Shown: in pieces, positions 40,771 through 52,515 of the stretch
How the letters are laid out: each line of letters begins with the position of its first letter
How positions within the stretch are numbered: position 1 is the stretch's first letter
Origin: Anodontia alba
Lineage: Eukaryota; Mollusca; Bivalvia; Lucinida; Lucinidae
DNA: 64,000 nt
Reading direction: 5' to 3'
Assembly: GCA_964016985.1 (NCBI GenBank)
Contig: OZ024828.1
Coordinates: 32,193,129 to 32,257,128, forward strand
Made by a program: the position numbers and the translations under genes
Notes under the pieces: generated by a model
Told to the model about the DNA's origin: nothing
Databases searched by the model: none
The model's input: the letters and a program-made list of their open reading frames with translations, nothing else

Positions 40771-41450
40771 ATCATGAAATGGGTGAGCCAATGAATCTGG
40801 TTTGGGTTTGTGCTATAGATTTTGTTCTTTTTTGCATAACAGCCACTAAACCACTATCTTATTTAGAGGCTTGATGAAAAAAAAAAAATGTTTGTTATTA
40901 GATACCATATTACATTCTATTTACATTATATGTCAAAATACATACAGTTCCCTGCACAACTGCTTATCTATATCATTTTATAAAGAAACAACAAATAATT
41001 TTAACCTTCAGATATATTGTATATTTAATCCATATGGTCTGTAAAAAATATTGTACAAACTGTACTTAAGGAGCACCTGCTGATGCTGTGACGTCATAAT
41101 AACAACGCGTGGCGATAACATGAGAAACAGTCCAAATATTAAAGGTCAAGGTAAGTTGTGTTTATTTTTATATTTTAGACACAAAAACAGCGTCGGGAAT
41201 CGTAAATTTTGTAACATTATTTAAAGCTGAAAAGATAATTTTGTTAAAAGTAGAGATAATTAAAATGAAGTAAACAGGCAGTAGTTACGGCCACTCAAAT
41301 TCTTAAGAGGACAATAATTGGAGAAAACAGCATAATTTGGCCAGTAGGCGGCTAGATCTGGTTAAAAAGACTGGATACACGTGGCAGATTTTCCACCATT
41401 TTCATTTCCACGATTTTACTTCCTGATTGCTTTTCTCCAAATCGATGCCC
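40771..41450. other. Intergenic, no gene seen
   Basis: AT-rich, poly-A run at 40877-40888. May include the 3' part of the dead transposon, but no terminal repeat was recognized. Confidence 0.4.
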
Positions 41451-41582
41451 TTCATAAAAGGGGGTCTACTCTAAACGGAAATAGTTTACTCCCTTTGCGA
41501 GCTGGTTTTTTTTTTTTTTTTTTTTTTTTTTGTTGTTGTTGTTGTTTTCTTTTAGAGTAGACCCCTTTCCAAAAAGGGATAA
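41451..41582. repeat. GGGTCTNCTC-family foldback with poly-T loop
   Basis: AAAGGGGGTCTACTCTAAA and TTTAGAGTAGACCCCTTT are perfect inverted arms around a T-rich loop (41505-41550). A partial second copy follows at 41655-41715. Confidence 0.7.
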
Positions 41583-41727
41583 AAATAATTTAGATAGAGA
41601 GTCTACCCTTAACAATGCATCCACCCTCCCTTAATATACACGAGTAGGAGCACATTCGTACCTTTTGGAAAAGACCCCTTTTCCGAATGGGACAAAAACA
41701 ACTTTGACAAAGTTGCTTCCCCGGAAA

Positions 41728-42017
41728 CATTACGAAAACACGCCTATGCGAATATATTGAAAATTTCGCCACCAAAAATTGAAAGTTACAGATATAAAAT
41801 CTGATTTTTTCCCAAATTTCTGCTCAAAACATAGATTGTGGGTATGTTTCTGCTCAAAACATAGATTGTGGGTACTCGTTAGAACCGTTAGAACCTACCA
41901 TCTATGTTTTTGAGCAGAAATAAGAAAAATAATGTATAACCTTGTAAACCCCAGTTTTATTATATAAAAATGGGGTTTAAGGGGGCCAAAATTATATAGG
42001 TGTATGTTTTCGTGATG
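41728..42017 (+). mobile_element. Palindromic MITE, copy 10 (rearranged arm)
   Basis: CATTACGAAAACACGCC to GTATGTTTTCGTGATG. The left arm TTTCTGCTCAAAACATAG plus ATTGTGGGTA occurs twice in tandem, and the GC centre is lost (CGTTAGAACCGTTAGAACC). Confidence 0.82.
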
Positions 42018-42194
42018 AATATATCCAATCCCCCAAAATATACTAGTACTTAACCATTTCCCTTAGAAAGCATGCATTCCTAACTACACATAACCGATTG
42101 TGGATGATACATATATCACATCAACTGATCAACAAATAGACTAAAAGCCGCAACGTCAGAAAAAGTACTTTGGATATGGTCACTCCCCGACGGT

Positions 42195-42368
42195 TCAGAT
42201 TAGCCACCGCATTCGCGCAGTCTGATCAGAATCTTCATTGATCGCATTTTGAAGAATCAATCGTAAAAATTTCTTCATGCGGACAACGAAGACTCTGATC
42301 AGACTGCGCGGATGCGTTGGCGGATTTGAGTCTTTGTTGGGCGCATGTGTCAGTAGGTACGTTCTCTC
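42195..42368. mobile_element. GATCAG-family foldback MITE
   Basis: CGCGCAGTCTGATCAGAATC, TCTGATCAGACTGCGCGGATG and GAGTCTTTGTTGGGCGCATG; the same blocks as 20109-20340 but decayed. Confidence 0.55.
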
Positions 42369-42379
42369 ACATCGAGACA

Positions 42380-42697
42380 TACCATATTCGACCTAATTAC
42401 CGCACATACTCCTATAAGCGCACAGTCAAGCAATTCCATAGTCTTCAAATTATAGCCAGTGTACTTTTTGTCTACTTCTTTATAAAGGCATATGTTGTGG
42501 GTACCCATTTGAATTGTCGATGCTATTCAAATGAGTACCCACAACATATGTTTTAATAAAGAAAATCAGAAAAAAAACTCGCATAAACACCAAATAAGGC
42601 CTTTGCTGATATTTGTTTTTAAGGGTATCCTTAGTAAGTAGAGTCATAATTTGAAAAACCTAAGCGCACTGTGCGATAATTAAGTCGAATACGGTAT
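42380..42697. mobile_element. MITE with ATATTCGACCTAATTA ends
   Basis: Inverted ends ACCATATTCGACCTAATTAC and TAATTAAGTCGAATACGGT. Centre is a palindrome, CATATGTTGTGGGTACCCAT...GAGTACCCACAACATATG. Confidence 0.65.
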
Positions 42698-43405
42698 ATA
42701 ATAAACCATATTTAAGAACACGCTGGTGTAAATATTATTAAAATAAACTGAAGAATACTATGATCATCTGTTTAATTTTCGTCTGTACCAGGAATGGATC
42801 TTAAACGAATATGCAGGCCATACAAACATACAAACAAAGCAGGGTGAATTAGTAGTTTATTGCGTTATCATCGTACCTGTCCAGTCACTGGTTGCTAAAT
42901 CTGGCGTGTAAAGTTGCGAACATTCAGAATAGCAACCATTCGGTTAGATATGGGTTAAAGCCATCGTTTAGTCTGTACTCCGACCAGCAGTGTAGGAAAT
43001 ACAGAAGGCAACTAAGTTGGTAACTGTCAATGTGCTAGTCACCTATCATGCAATCAGTCGCACTAAGCTTCATTCTATTCTTTGATATCGATTATTATCG
43101 TTTAAAATATTCTGGAAATCGGATGTACTCGTATTTTTTTGTGTACTGTGATGTTTCACTGATACGGTAGAGGGAACTATGCGGACCAACGGACCAAACT
43201 CATATTTGTATTTGGGAGCTGCATCAGAATTAAGGGGCAAAGTTTCGAGCGAGTGAAACTATTTAAGACCAAACAGAAGTAAGTTACGCAAAACATCGGC
43301 AATTAAGATATGATTGCTCGGTAGATATGATATTTAAGAAAAATCATATATATGCAATTACAGTCAATAACAAAAACAACAGAGAAAAGAAGGTTATTAA
43401 TTCTT
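42698..43405. other. Intergenic, no gene seen
   Basis: AT-rich with no recognized element. Confidence 0.45.
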
Positions 43406-43408
43406 GGA

Positions 43409-43455
43409 GGGGGGGGGGGGGAGAGAGAGAGAGAGAGAGAGAGTGAGAGAGAGAG
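43409..43455. repeat. Poly-G and (GA)n microsatellite
   Basis: A run of about twelve G followed by GA units. Confidence 0.9.
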
Positions 43456-43868
43456 GCAATCGTTTCGTGTTTCGGTATTAGAACGTTTGTCACAATTAGG
43501 AAATGTAGGGTAAAATGCTTAATATCGTCTGCGGATTTAAAATCTCTTTAAGTCCCGCAGACATTTATGAAATTTTATGAAATGTCTAACATGTAGTTGT
43601 TGGAGTGGACAGTGCGCTTTCCTCAAATAAAAATAACGCGAGGCATGCAATGTTATGTATAGCGACGGTGTGTACGAGTTCTGCTCGTTGATTGGGCATT
43701 TGCGGACAATGCAAGAAAACTTGAAGGGCATTTTCAGTGGCACGCACCGGCATGGTAGAGAGTCACGTATACGTTTTAGGAATAAGTCTTTGTTTAAAGC
43801 CTTATATTTTGTTCGTAAGTGGATAGCGTATATGAAGGATCTGGATACGCCTGTTTCCAGAATTAAAA

Positions 43869-44207
43869 TACAGTCGAACCTCATTATCTCGAACTCGCTT
43901 ATTTCGAATTACCGCTTATCTCGAAGTGAAAATCTGGTCCCTGTTTTAACATGAAACTATGACAGCAGGTAACAAAATAATGTAGAAAAGAGGAGAAATT
44001 GCTCCTCAGGAGCAATTTCTCCTCTTTTCCACATTATTTTATATTTATATTTCTAATTTCAGGAGTCAAATTACATATTCATTTGTTAAATGTGGTTGTT
44101 CAATTGATTGTTTTCCTCACTCTCTCAACTCTGATATGTCGAAGTACGGATATCTCGAAGTGTTTCAGTGAGTCCCTTGGAATTCGAGATAACGGGAGTC
44201 GACTGTA
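43869..44207 (+). mobile_element. pogo-like MITE, copy A
   Basis: TACAGTCGAACCTCATTATC to GATAACGGGAGTCGACTGTA, TA-flanked, with inner ATTTCGAATTACCGC and CGGATATCTCGAAG. The centre is a palindrome, GAGGAGAAATTGCTCCTCA with its complement. Copy B is at 57662-58011 in inverse orientation. Confidence 0.75.
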
Positions 44208-44765
44208 TGTTGGCACAGAACCTCCATTCACGGCGCGTTTAAAATAGTTAACAGAGCGTTTATACTCTAAATGTACTATATTCCATTCTCTGGAAGTTGA
44301 GGGAAGAACAGAATTATAGTACAGCTGTACGTGAATGAACTAAGTGTCATTGGAATTTTCTGTTATTACTACGCAGTATGCTGAAAGAGCAGTAACAAAA
44401 GGAGGAACTAATGTTGATAGATAAGGAGATATTTGGTTGATACACATCTTCCAAGAATGCAAGCCTGTGCTTTTTTGTACACCAGATAAGGAAATCCTGG
44501 ATTAAACCTTGGGATAGAAATTCTTATTCTTACAAGATTATCCTACCCAGCGTAAGAAAATTCGAGAATTCTCACGTATTTGATAATTATGCAGTGGTTG
44601 TAATGGACGTCATGTTCACCATCATTAAGGTCAACGTCATTGAACGTAATGACGTCATTAAACGCCACAGTAATGACATCATAATATGGCAATCGAAGTG
44701 ACTGCATTATTAAAAAAATCTACATTCAGAAATGAAAGGTGTGCAAGAAAAAAAAGTATGGTTGT
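44208..44765. other. Intergenic, no gene seen
   Basis: Contains a cluster of TGACGTCAT-like palindromes near 44608-44690 (GACGTCATG, ATGACGTCATTA, TGACATCAT). No element ends. Confidence 0.45.
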
Positions 44766-44868
44766 TAGTGGTGGATAGAAAACCCCGTCCCTCGTGATCA
44801 CTGTCTGGCATCACGTGGAAGCCAGACAGTGATCCTCGTTACTGATTTTTCTATCTATCCCTCACACC
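44766..44868. repeat. Foldback repeat
   Basis: GATCACTGTCTGGC / GCCAGACAGTGATC, with outer GATAGAAAA / TTTTTCTATC; about 100 bp. Confidence 0.65.
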
Positions 44869-46485
44869 AATGATAGATCCTTATTTCTACGTCTCGAGTC
44901 AGGGATGTCCCAACCGAATTCTTCATAAAGAGTAGTATAGACAGTGTGTCATTTTGTCGTATTGTTTGATTTTCAACTCTTCTTCTTTCAATGCCTTGGG
45001 AACGTTCTACTTCGTGATTCTTGCCCTTCCTGGATGACCTCATTCATAGTATTACTAACGATATTCTCACTTGTGTAAGCTATCATAAAACTCGTTGATT
45101 TCAAGTAGGCCTTGTTGATAAATCTTCCTCAAGTACAATTGTTGATGTTACAGTGGCGATAGCGTTTTTCTTGTCCACGGAAACGCATGCGAAACGCTTA
45201 TTAACGATTTGGAAACGCAGCGTTTGGACCACGCTTAAACGATCGTTTGTGGTTTTAGCCAATCAGATCATCGTTTCTGAAACGTTTCAAGCGTTTCGAA
45301 TATTAGCCAATCAAATCAGCGTTCGGAAAACGCTGTCATGGAAACCCTGTCTGGTTGCAAACGTTTCATCGTTTGCATCTTTAGTCAATCAAAACCCCGC
45401 GGACTCAAGTTATTTAAGATCTTTTTTTTTTCTTTTTTTCAGTTTCACTTAATTATAATAACTATTCAGGTCACGGTTTTGCACATGTAACATTCACTAT
45501 ATTACCGTATACGGGAGTTCCCCTTTCAAGATTGCATTTTCGTAATATTTTGCCTCAGTGAGACAATTCTAATAAATATCCATAACAAAATTATTTTAGT
45601 GGAGAAATGAAGACTCATATTAATTATCATCATTATTATTATCTATGCTACATGAATTTGGAGTAATTAATGTTTATAATATCATGATATTTTTCTAATT
45701 TCATTTACATTTTTATTTATTTATTATACCATTTCCTTTTGTTCTAAATTTAATCTTTTGATCTTTCAAATGTAACATAATATTAGCTAGCCTATGTATT
45801 GCTTAAGGAGGATGAGATACAGGAAATGCTCATTCTATGTACTGTTTATTGGAAATTTAATGACATGCAGGTGCACCTCTAAGTCTTTTTCGGCTTATTT
45901 CTGATTGGATGAGAAAAAACACATGAAGTATTAACGGATTTATTGCTTGTTTATTTGTAATTTAGACAACACCAGACATAATGGAAGTCATTTTATTCTT
46001 CATTTATATTTCGATAGAAATTTCGTAAGTGTAGCTTTGTTAATTTCTTTAATTTGGGATGAAATTTCAAAGTACCTTTTTTGTGAAAAAAAAAATCAAT
46101 TTTAATTTATTAATTTCCAGAAAAATTTTAATTCAGAATTTATATAATATCCAAAGATATTCTTTTTCTTTCTTTCTTTCTTTCTTATCCATAATCAAAC
46201 ACGTATTGAGATTTTGATGCATAAATCAAGTTGACAGTGGCTAGGGAATATATTTATCACTCTGTGTGGATCGCACAGGTTTCAGCTATAAATATGATTG
46301 AATGTACAATGTCTTATTCGATACGATTTGCCAATAGTTTGGCACATCATCTTCTAACATTTACCTAATTGTAGACTGAATGAACTCGCCCACACTATAT
46401 ATTGGAAGATTCTAATTTCGATTTTAAGTATGCCAGGCTATATTATTTAATTATTCAGAGAAACACGTGGTTGAACTAATTGCCA

Positions 46486-46552
46486 ACAGTGGAGACCCTG
46501 ATCAGACGCCGCGTTCTGCGGCGTCTGATCTGGGTCTCCACTGTTTGCCAAT
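46486..46552. repeat. GATCAG-family near-perfect palindrome
   Basis: CAGTGGAGACCCTGATCAGA, CGCCGCGTTCTGCGGCG, TCTGATCTGGGTCTCCACTG; 60 bp foldback. Confidence 0.75.
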
Positions 46553-47865
46553 TACCGTTTTAAGGGTTTCCGGACTATAATGGGTTAAATACAGCGTGCT
46601 TTAAATGCGAAATTCTAAATTAGTCTAATATTTAAGTATAGCTTGCAGTATGCAAACTCCATGCATTTTGATCTGATTCGTTGCAGTTCGTCTGTACATT
46701 TTTTTTTTTTTATTATTTTATTTATTCGATATGATCTGCTGTTACTCTAGTGCATCGTCTTCTAACATTTAAGTATAGCTTGCAGTATGCAAAATTCTAG
46801 ATTAGAATGTGCATCCGCGCATTCTGATCTGGGTAATTGCTACTCGTCCACACATTTGTTGCATTTGGTGAATCTGTTAATCCAGCACGTCGTCTTCTAA
46901 TATTTAAATATTGCTAAATATAGCGTGCTAATGGGTTAACAGCTTTGCATTATCATACCAAACATGTTTTCATAGTGGAAATATACACTTTCACGAAAGC
47001 CCTCCAGCAAGTTATTCGCCGACTGACCACATAATTGTTCAGATGTGCACAGTGCATCGTATTTGAAAAATAATGGTCCAAACAAGTAAAAATGAACCTT
47101 TTTACATTTTATAAATCTGATCAGTCTGTGTATAAGTTGGATACTGTGCAATTTATGTATCACAGTATTTTATACTATTAATACCTAATCAGTGAACTGA
47201 GTGGGCACCATTATGCACTAGACTGCGTCACGCACTCTGATCTGAGTAATACATATGCTCAGAGGGAGATTTTCACTTGGTAAAGATCTAATGAAAGGAT
47301 TAATATTGATGATACTTAATTCTAGCAATATATTTCGGTAATGCAGGTCATCTGTTCCAGCACTATTTGTCTAAACGTCAGTGCACATTTCATTTAAAAA
47401 AAAAATATTACTCAAAACAATAATAGCAATTCACAGGTTTGACGTAGTTCAGTTTAGTGCAGAACGAAAATCTTTGATCTTGATCACGCTGCGAAGGTCA
47501 TCTGGTTGAATATATATTTGAGCCCCTTCGAAAAGAAATGAGAAACGACCTAATGGTATTTGAGACCACCATAGACCAAGATAAACCGGCATTTCCGCGC
47601 ATTCTGATCTTCTGAATCTTCACATATCGCCAACAAAATGCAGTATGTCAACGATTCGTTGTCCAGTTGAACCTTTATCACTCTCTGGGCTAACTCAGCA
47701 GATGATCAATTCATGAACTGTTTTCTTATTTTCTCCCATAAAACAAGTTTTGACATTTCACGCAAATTACTGATCTCGACTGAAGACAATTTGCATAGGA
47801 AGTCATATCCTGTGGAGATAATATGTATGAAATGCCGACACCTTTTTCAAGGTAACAGAAGAAAA

Positions 47866-48357
47866 ATACTTCAAAATGTCACCTGCTAAAAATTTTGTAC
47901 AGTGTACTTATAAGCCTTAAAACATTTATCTGTCAAAACAAGTTGATTGTGGTGTGAAAATAATATTGGGCTTCACAAAATATAATAATTCTTTTGAAAA
48001 TAGAAAATTATCTCAATAAAACAATAAGATATGTTTTAGCAAAAAAAAAAAAAAGAAAAAAAAAAAAAAAAAAAATACAGAAAATGACAAAAAAAAAAAA
48101 AAAAAAAAAAATCGTAGATAAATATTATCTATATGTAAAAAAAATGTGGTTTTAATATTATTCAATAAATGAGAGAGAAAAGAAACAAAAAAACTTCAAA
48201 ATGTCATCTGCTTAAAATTTTATACCGAGCACTACGCGCTAAAACATTTAATTGTCAAAAGAAAATGATTATCATGATTGTAGTATGAAATATTAGGCTT
48301 CACAAAATATAATAATCAATCACGTTAATTCTTTTGAAAATACGAAATTATCTCAAT
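47866..48357 (+). repeat. Diverged direct duplication, period about 320 bp
   Basis: AACTTCAAAATGTCA, AAAACATTTA, GGCTTCACAAAATATAATAA and TCTTTTGAAAATA recur at 47870-48005 and 48194-48350. Confidence 0.7.
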
Positions 48358-48366
48358 TATAATTAT

Positions 48367-48412
<46 letters not shown>

Positions 48413-48426
48413 AGAGAGAGAGAAAG
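48040..48426. repeat. Poly-A tracts
   Basis: Long A-runs at 48040-48110 and 48371-48412, the latter ending in AG units. Confidence 0.85.
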
Positions 48427-49384
48427 AAAATACAATAAAATAAATACAATTTTTATACGTAAACTCATATTACTTTAGTTGTTTTAATACGGTCCAACAG
48501 GTATTTATTATTCGATTGGTCTATACATACAAACGGTGCCAAACGGTCATATGATTGGCCGAAACGGAAAACAGCATTTCGATAAGGCCAGATGATTGGC
48601 CGAAACGGTGAAAAGCGTTTCGATAAACGTTCGTAGCTCTTCAGTGCGCATGTACAAATTTAGTGTTTGCATGAAACGCTTTGCTCTGTAATTTGATTGG
48701 CCGAAACGATATGAAACGCTAGAAACGTTGTCGAAACGCGAACGTTATACAACGATTTCAAAACGCACCCCAAACGCGTAAACGGACAAGAAAAACGCTA
48801 TCGTCCCTGTAATTCAAAATGACTTGTATTTTCTGCTAAATTACCTGCTAATGTCATGGCAAAGCGTGTATACGCAGATGAAATTATTCAGTTACGTCTG
48901 ATCCGTCTCTACACTGTTTAATATGTCTTATTTATTATTAGTATTAATGGTTTAAAGTTTTAAATAATCTGCTTTGCATAGGCAACATTAAATTTACAAA
49001 TCTAGGCGGAATGAAAAATGATTTTTTCCCTTTGATAGCCGTTTGGCCAATGTTTGGGAAAAGTATGTCCTTTTGGCTTTCTGCTTGTAGTGTTTCAATT
49101 GTTGTGCCGTTGCTTTAAGTGCCTCCTTCCTTCCCTTTGGTGTCTTGGACTGAAGGTGTTAGGTAACTGTATCGATTCCTGATCATTGCCTTCCTTTCTA
49201 TAGGCTGCGTATTCTATAGAAACGATGGATTTGTTATGAATAAGTATTTGGTTATATTTCTGGGATAGTTTTCTCCCTCCATTTCACTATGACAAAATAA
49301 TAATAATAAGTTGTATGTACTCACTAGAAGCGCCTCGTCATCAGTCTACTGCAAAGCCAGCAGAAAAAGAGACTGGATATACGT

Positions 49385-49491
49385 CCCAGTCAGCATTCTA
49401 CGTAAATCTATATCGGGCCGTTATCGGCCCGTCAGGGTAGCTGACGCGCCGATGACGGCCCGATGTAGATTTACGTAGAATGCTAGCTGGG
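49385..49491 (-). mobile_element. 107-bp foldback MITE, copy 1
   Basis: CCCAGTCAGCATTCTACG to CGTAGAATGCTAGCTGGG. Almost the whole unit is an inverted repeat with GATCGGGCCG-type arms around GTCAGGGTAGCTGAC. It is inverted relative to the copy at 51349 and differs from its complement at about two positions. Confidence 0.85.
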
Positions 49492-51348
49492 GTGGTCGGT
49501 AATCGTCGTCTTTTGCAAATGACGCAATGTTTATATGTTTTTATGTACTTTCCTGCACATCTCACATCTCAAACGGTGTTAGCTCTAAATTGAAAATCAG
49601 CCACCTTTCAGTGTGGAACTAAAACAATTTTGACAGAGCTGATTCCCATGAAAGTACATATCTACCCTGCGACTTGTATATAAACGTTTTAAAAATATAC
49701 GCGCCAAACGCCAAACACACACACACACAAAGAAAAACAATACAGATCTACAAGAACGTGTACTGATGAAAATGTCAATAGCGAACATTTGTCCATGTGA
49801 ACTGAGTATGCAAAGCAGACCTCATTTAACACTAAACGAATTTCTCCCACAGACGAAATCGAAAAAACAAAATGATGAATTTATTCTCATGACGTTTTAG
49901 AACTTCTGTCTATGTACTTAGCAGTGCTGCCAAAGCACAGAGATCTTAATTAGATGATTACACAGTTGTTGGAAAGACATTATAACAAGTCACGGTTATA
50001 GAACTATATAGTTTCTATAACTGGCACCTGTAACATCTTTGATTGGAAGTCTTAATTTTAATGATGCAGTATTTAAAATAATAAGTTATAATTTGAAACG
50101 CATACTACATTCTACCTTTTATTTCCAAAAGATAATTTGAGCCCAAGTGTGATTATAAGACAAGATTGTTTGCAACTGCTGCCAGATTATATTGCATCGC
50201 TACTGATTATGTACTTAATATGTTTTATTTTACTAGTGATGCATGTATCACCATTATATTTTGTGTTCATACAAAGATTTTTATTAAACCGAGGTCTCCG
50301 ATTGTCGTATTCGTACATGTAAGTGTTTGTTTTAAAGAGCAAACGTTACAGACTTTAATTTGATTTCACTGTTCAATGCCGTGTTAAGGTCACCCCCTCC
50401 CACTGGAACGAGATTACCCTTCTGGATTGCTTTAAAATTGCTAAATGAGAGAAATGAACATAACCAGGAAGGCCACAATCACATTATCTACCATAGAAGT
50501 TCCGAAAGAAGACGACAATTGATAAATTATTATCCTACCATGAGACCATGATCAATAACATTTGGTGAGTCGATTATAGTATAGCATTAGGCTTACTCTG
50601 CACTTTATACATCATAGTCCTGCTGCAAGGCTACGATTACAATCCTCCCCATTGGATCAATCAAGTATATTACCCACTGGGTCGAGACTATCCATTCCAT
50701 TCTTGTTTCAAATCATAGAAAAGGAGAATAATCAGTGTGTATATAAACCGGTATTATATGGGCAAGACTTCGGTTAAAGATTAGTTTCTAAAACCCTGCT
50801 CAATCTGTTAGTTACTTCGTTGTTATCTTAATTACAGTCTGCAGCGTTGTGATCTTAAGTACTGTCTGTCTTAAAAAGGTTTTAAAATAACGTCAGAATA
50901 CTGGTCATATACTAGCATTAGTATCATATTCGCTGAGATAAATGTTATCTAAATACACATGCTGGTTAATTGTAGCTGGAGGAGCGAATCTAACTGCAGA
51001 AACTAGGACACTGAGGAATCAGTCTACTGGCGGAAGGCTGTACAAGTTGTCCCATACTAAATTTATTGTCCGTTTAGCCCTTTAATCTCCTCAGACCAGG
51101 AAAAGGGTTTCGCAAACAGCATGATAAACATAAGAAAATTCATACGAACCGTCTCGTCAGGGTCTACACTTTACAGTTTTTTGTATTGTAACAACTCTTT
51201 TTGCTATTTTGTTTTCGATTTTTGTCTATTACGCAGCATCTCTTATTGATATAAGAGACATATTCAGTTTCATAGACAGAATAGTCTTTTTCAGAAACTT
51301 TTGGCATGATCCGACGAACTTAGAAAAGTATTTAGCGTTATGTAAGAA
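49492..51348. other. Segment between inverted foldbacks, no gene seen
   Basis: About 1.86 kb, AT-rich, short ORFs only. A CA microsatellite at 49717-49732. Confidence 0.45.
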
Positions 51349-51455
51349 CCCAGCTAGCATTCTACGTAAATCTACATCGGGCCGTCATCGGCCCGTCAGC
51401 TACCCTGACGGGCCGATGACGGCCCGATATAGATTTACGTAGAATGCTGACTGGG
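51349..51455 (+). mobile_element. 107-bp foldback MITE, copy 2
   Basis: CCCAGCTAGCATTCTACG to CGTAGAATGCTGACTGGG. Partial relatives at 58165-58200 (CTAGCATTCTGCTTAAATC) and 60648-60676 (AGATTTAAGTAGAATGC). Confidence 0.85.
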
Positions 51456-51565
51456 AAACCTATGTGGTATGTACATTGCAAAGCCATAGCTCTAAATAAG
51501 ACATTGTATTTCAAACTTAATAGTTTCACATTGGTATGTTTTTATTTTTCCACAAACACATGCTG

Positions 51566-51624
51566 GATGTTCTCATTAGAAGTGCTTTACGAAAGCACTT
51601 CAACAGAATACCCACAACATCCGT
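51566..51624. repeat. Hairpin ACATGCTGGATGTT type
   Basis: GGATGTTCTCATTAGAAGTGC and GCACTTCAACAGAATACCC flank TTTACGAAA. Confidence 0.5.
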
Positions 51625-51700
51625 TTCCTTTGATAAATGGAAATTGTTTATCTTGACATCCCTTTTATCTAGTGCTATGTAAGCTACGCCGTTATCTATA

Positions 51701-52515
51701 TACAGTAAAACCTCGATAACTCGAACACTGATGGCTCGTTTACCATGCTGGACAAAGCGCTCTTATAAAATTAAGTGGGGTTACCCAAATTTGGCTAGAG
51801 ATAGGGGTATGATAAGGAAGTGGGGTTTTGAGGCTTCCCGCTGATAACATGTGTTTATTTTATTATTTTCATCGAGTTTTTGCTCTGTAACATGTTGTTG
51901 TGGTCAGCTGCTTGGCCATTAACTTGTAATCAGATACCTCTACATTCTGCCACGACAATACAGTAGATATTTCAGCCTTTCTGTTTTCACATTTAAAGTC
52001 AATTTGAATGTTATAGGTAGAAAGAGGAGTTAAAAGTTAATAGACTTTCGTTTTTCAATCGTCAAAATTGGTCAAGAACTAAAGTTTTGCACAGTTCGTA
52101 TAGGTAATAAAAGATGCAGTAGTGGTTTTCTTGCTGCAGGAGTTAATTAGTTGTGTTACATAAGATATACATAATGATAAGATAAGAAAATATGGATTAC
52201 AGTTTTAAGAGCTAGTCCATCATGACCATGGCCTATACGAACTCGTTTTTTAGTCCCTACGAAATTATTTTGGTAGGTCTAGAAAATAAATATTTAAGGA
52301 CATTTTTTTATTTTATCATGAAATTGTATGTTGTGTGTACTCATTAGGATCGCCTCATCCTATTATTGTGTAGAAGATTGAACCGGGCTTCCTAAATCAT
52401 CGCCATTTGCTTTCTTACCTGGTGTTATCATTAACCCTCAGTGGCTCGTACAACCCATATCTCGAACAAATACACATGGTCCAAAAGATGTTCGAGCCAT
52501 TGAAGTTCGTCTGTA
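51701..52515 (+). mobile_element. pogo-like non-autonomous element, second copy of the 17544 family
   Basis: TACAGTAAAACCTCGATAAC to GAAGTTCGTCTGTA, TA-flanked. Shared with 17544-18136: GCTCGTTTACCATG, AGTCCCTACGAAATT, AAATATTTAAGGACATTTT, TTGTATGTTGTGTGTACTC and AAAGATGTTCGAGCCAT. The segment 51745-52230 has no counterpart there and may be an insertion. Confidence 0.65.

Larger units (their letters stand above)
45151..48809. mobile_element. Possible 3.66-kb element with AAACG-rich inverted ends
   Basis: The left end CAGTGGCGATAGCG, TTTTTCTTGTCC is matched in inverse by GGACAAGAAAAA, CGCTATCGTCCCTG at the right. Both ends (about 45151-45400 and 48530-48809) are packed with AAACG/CGTTT hexamers and CCAATCA/TGATTGG blocks. 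The interior is AT-rich, without ORFs, with a GATCAG palindrome at 46486-46552 and a duplicated segment. CAG...CTG ends recall hAT elements, but flanking 8-bp duplications do not match, so the class is open. Confidence 0.55.

Noticed and set aside
44590..44690. CRE-type enhancer (TGACGTCA clusters)
   Set aside because: The motifs are short, imperfect and far from any visible gene; chance or a decayed repeat is as likely.
45151..48809. hAT transposon
   Set aside because: CAG...CTG ends fit, but the flanking 8 bp (TGATGTTA and TAATTCAA) do not match, and no transposase remnant is present. Kept as an unclassified element.
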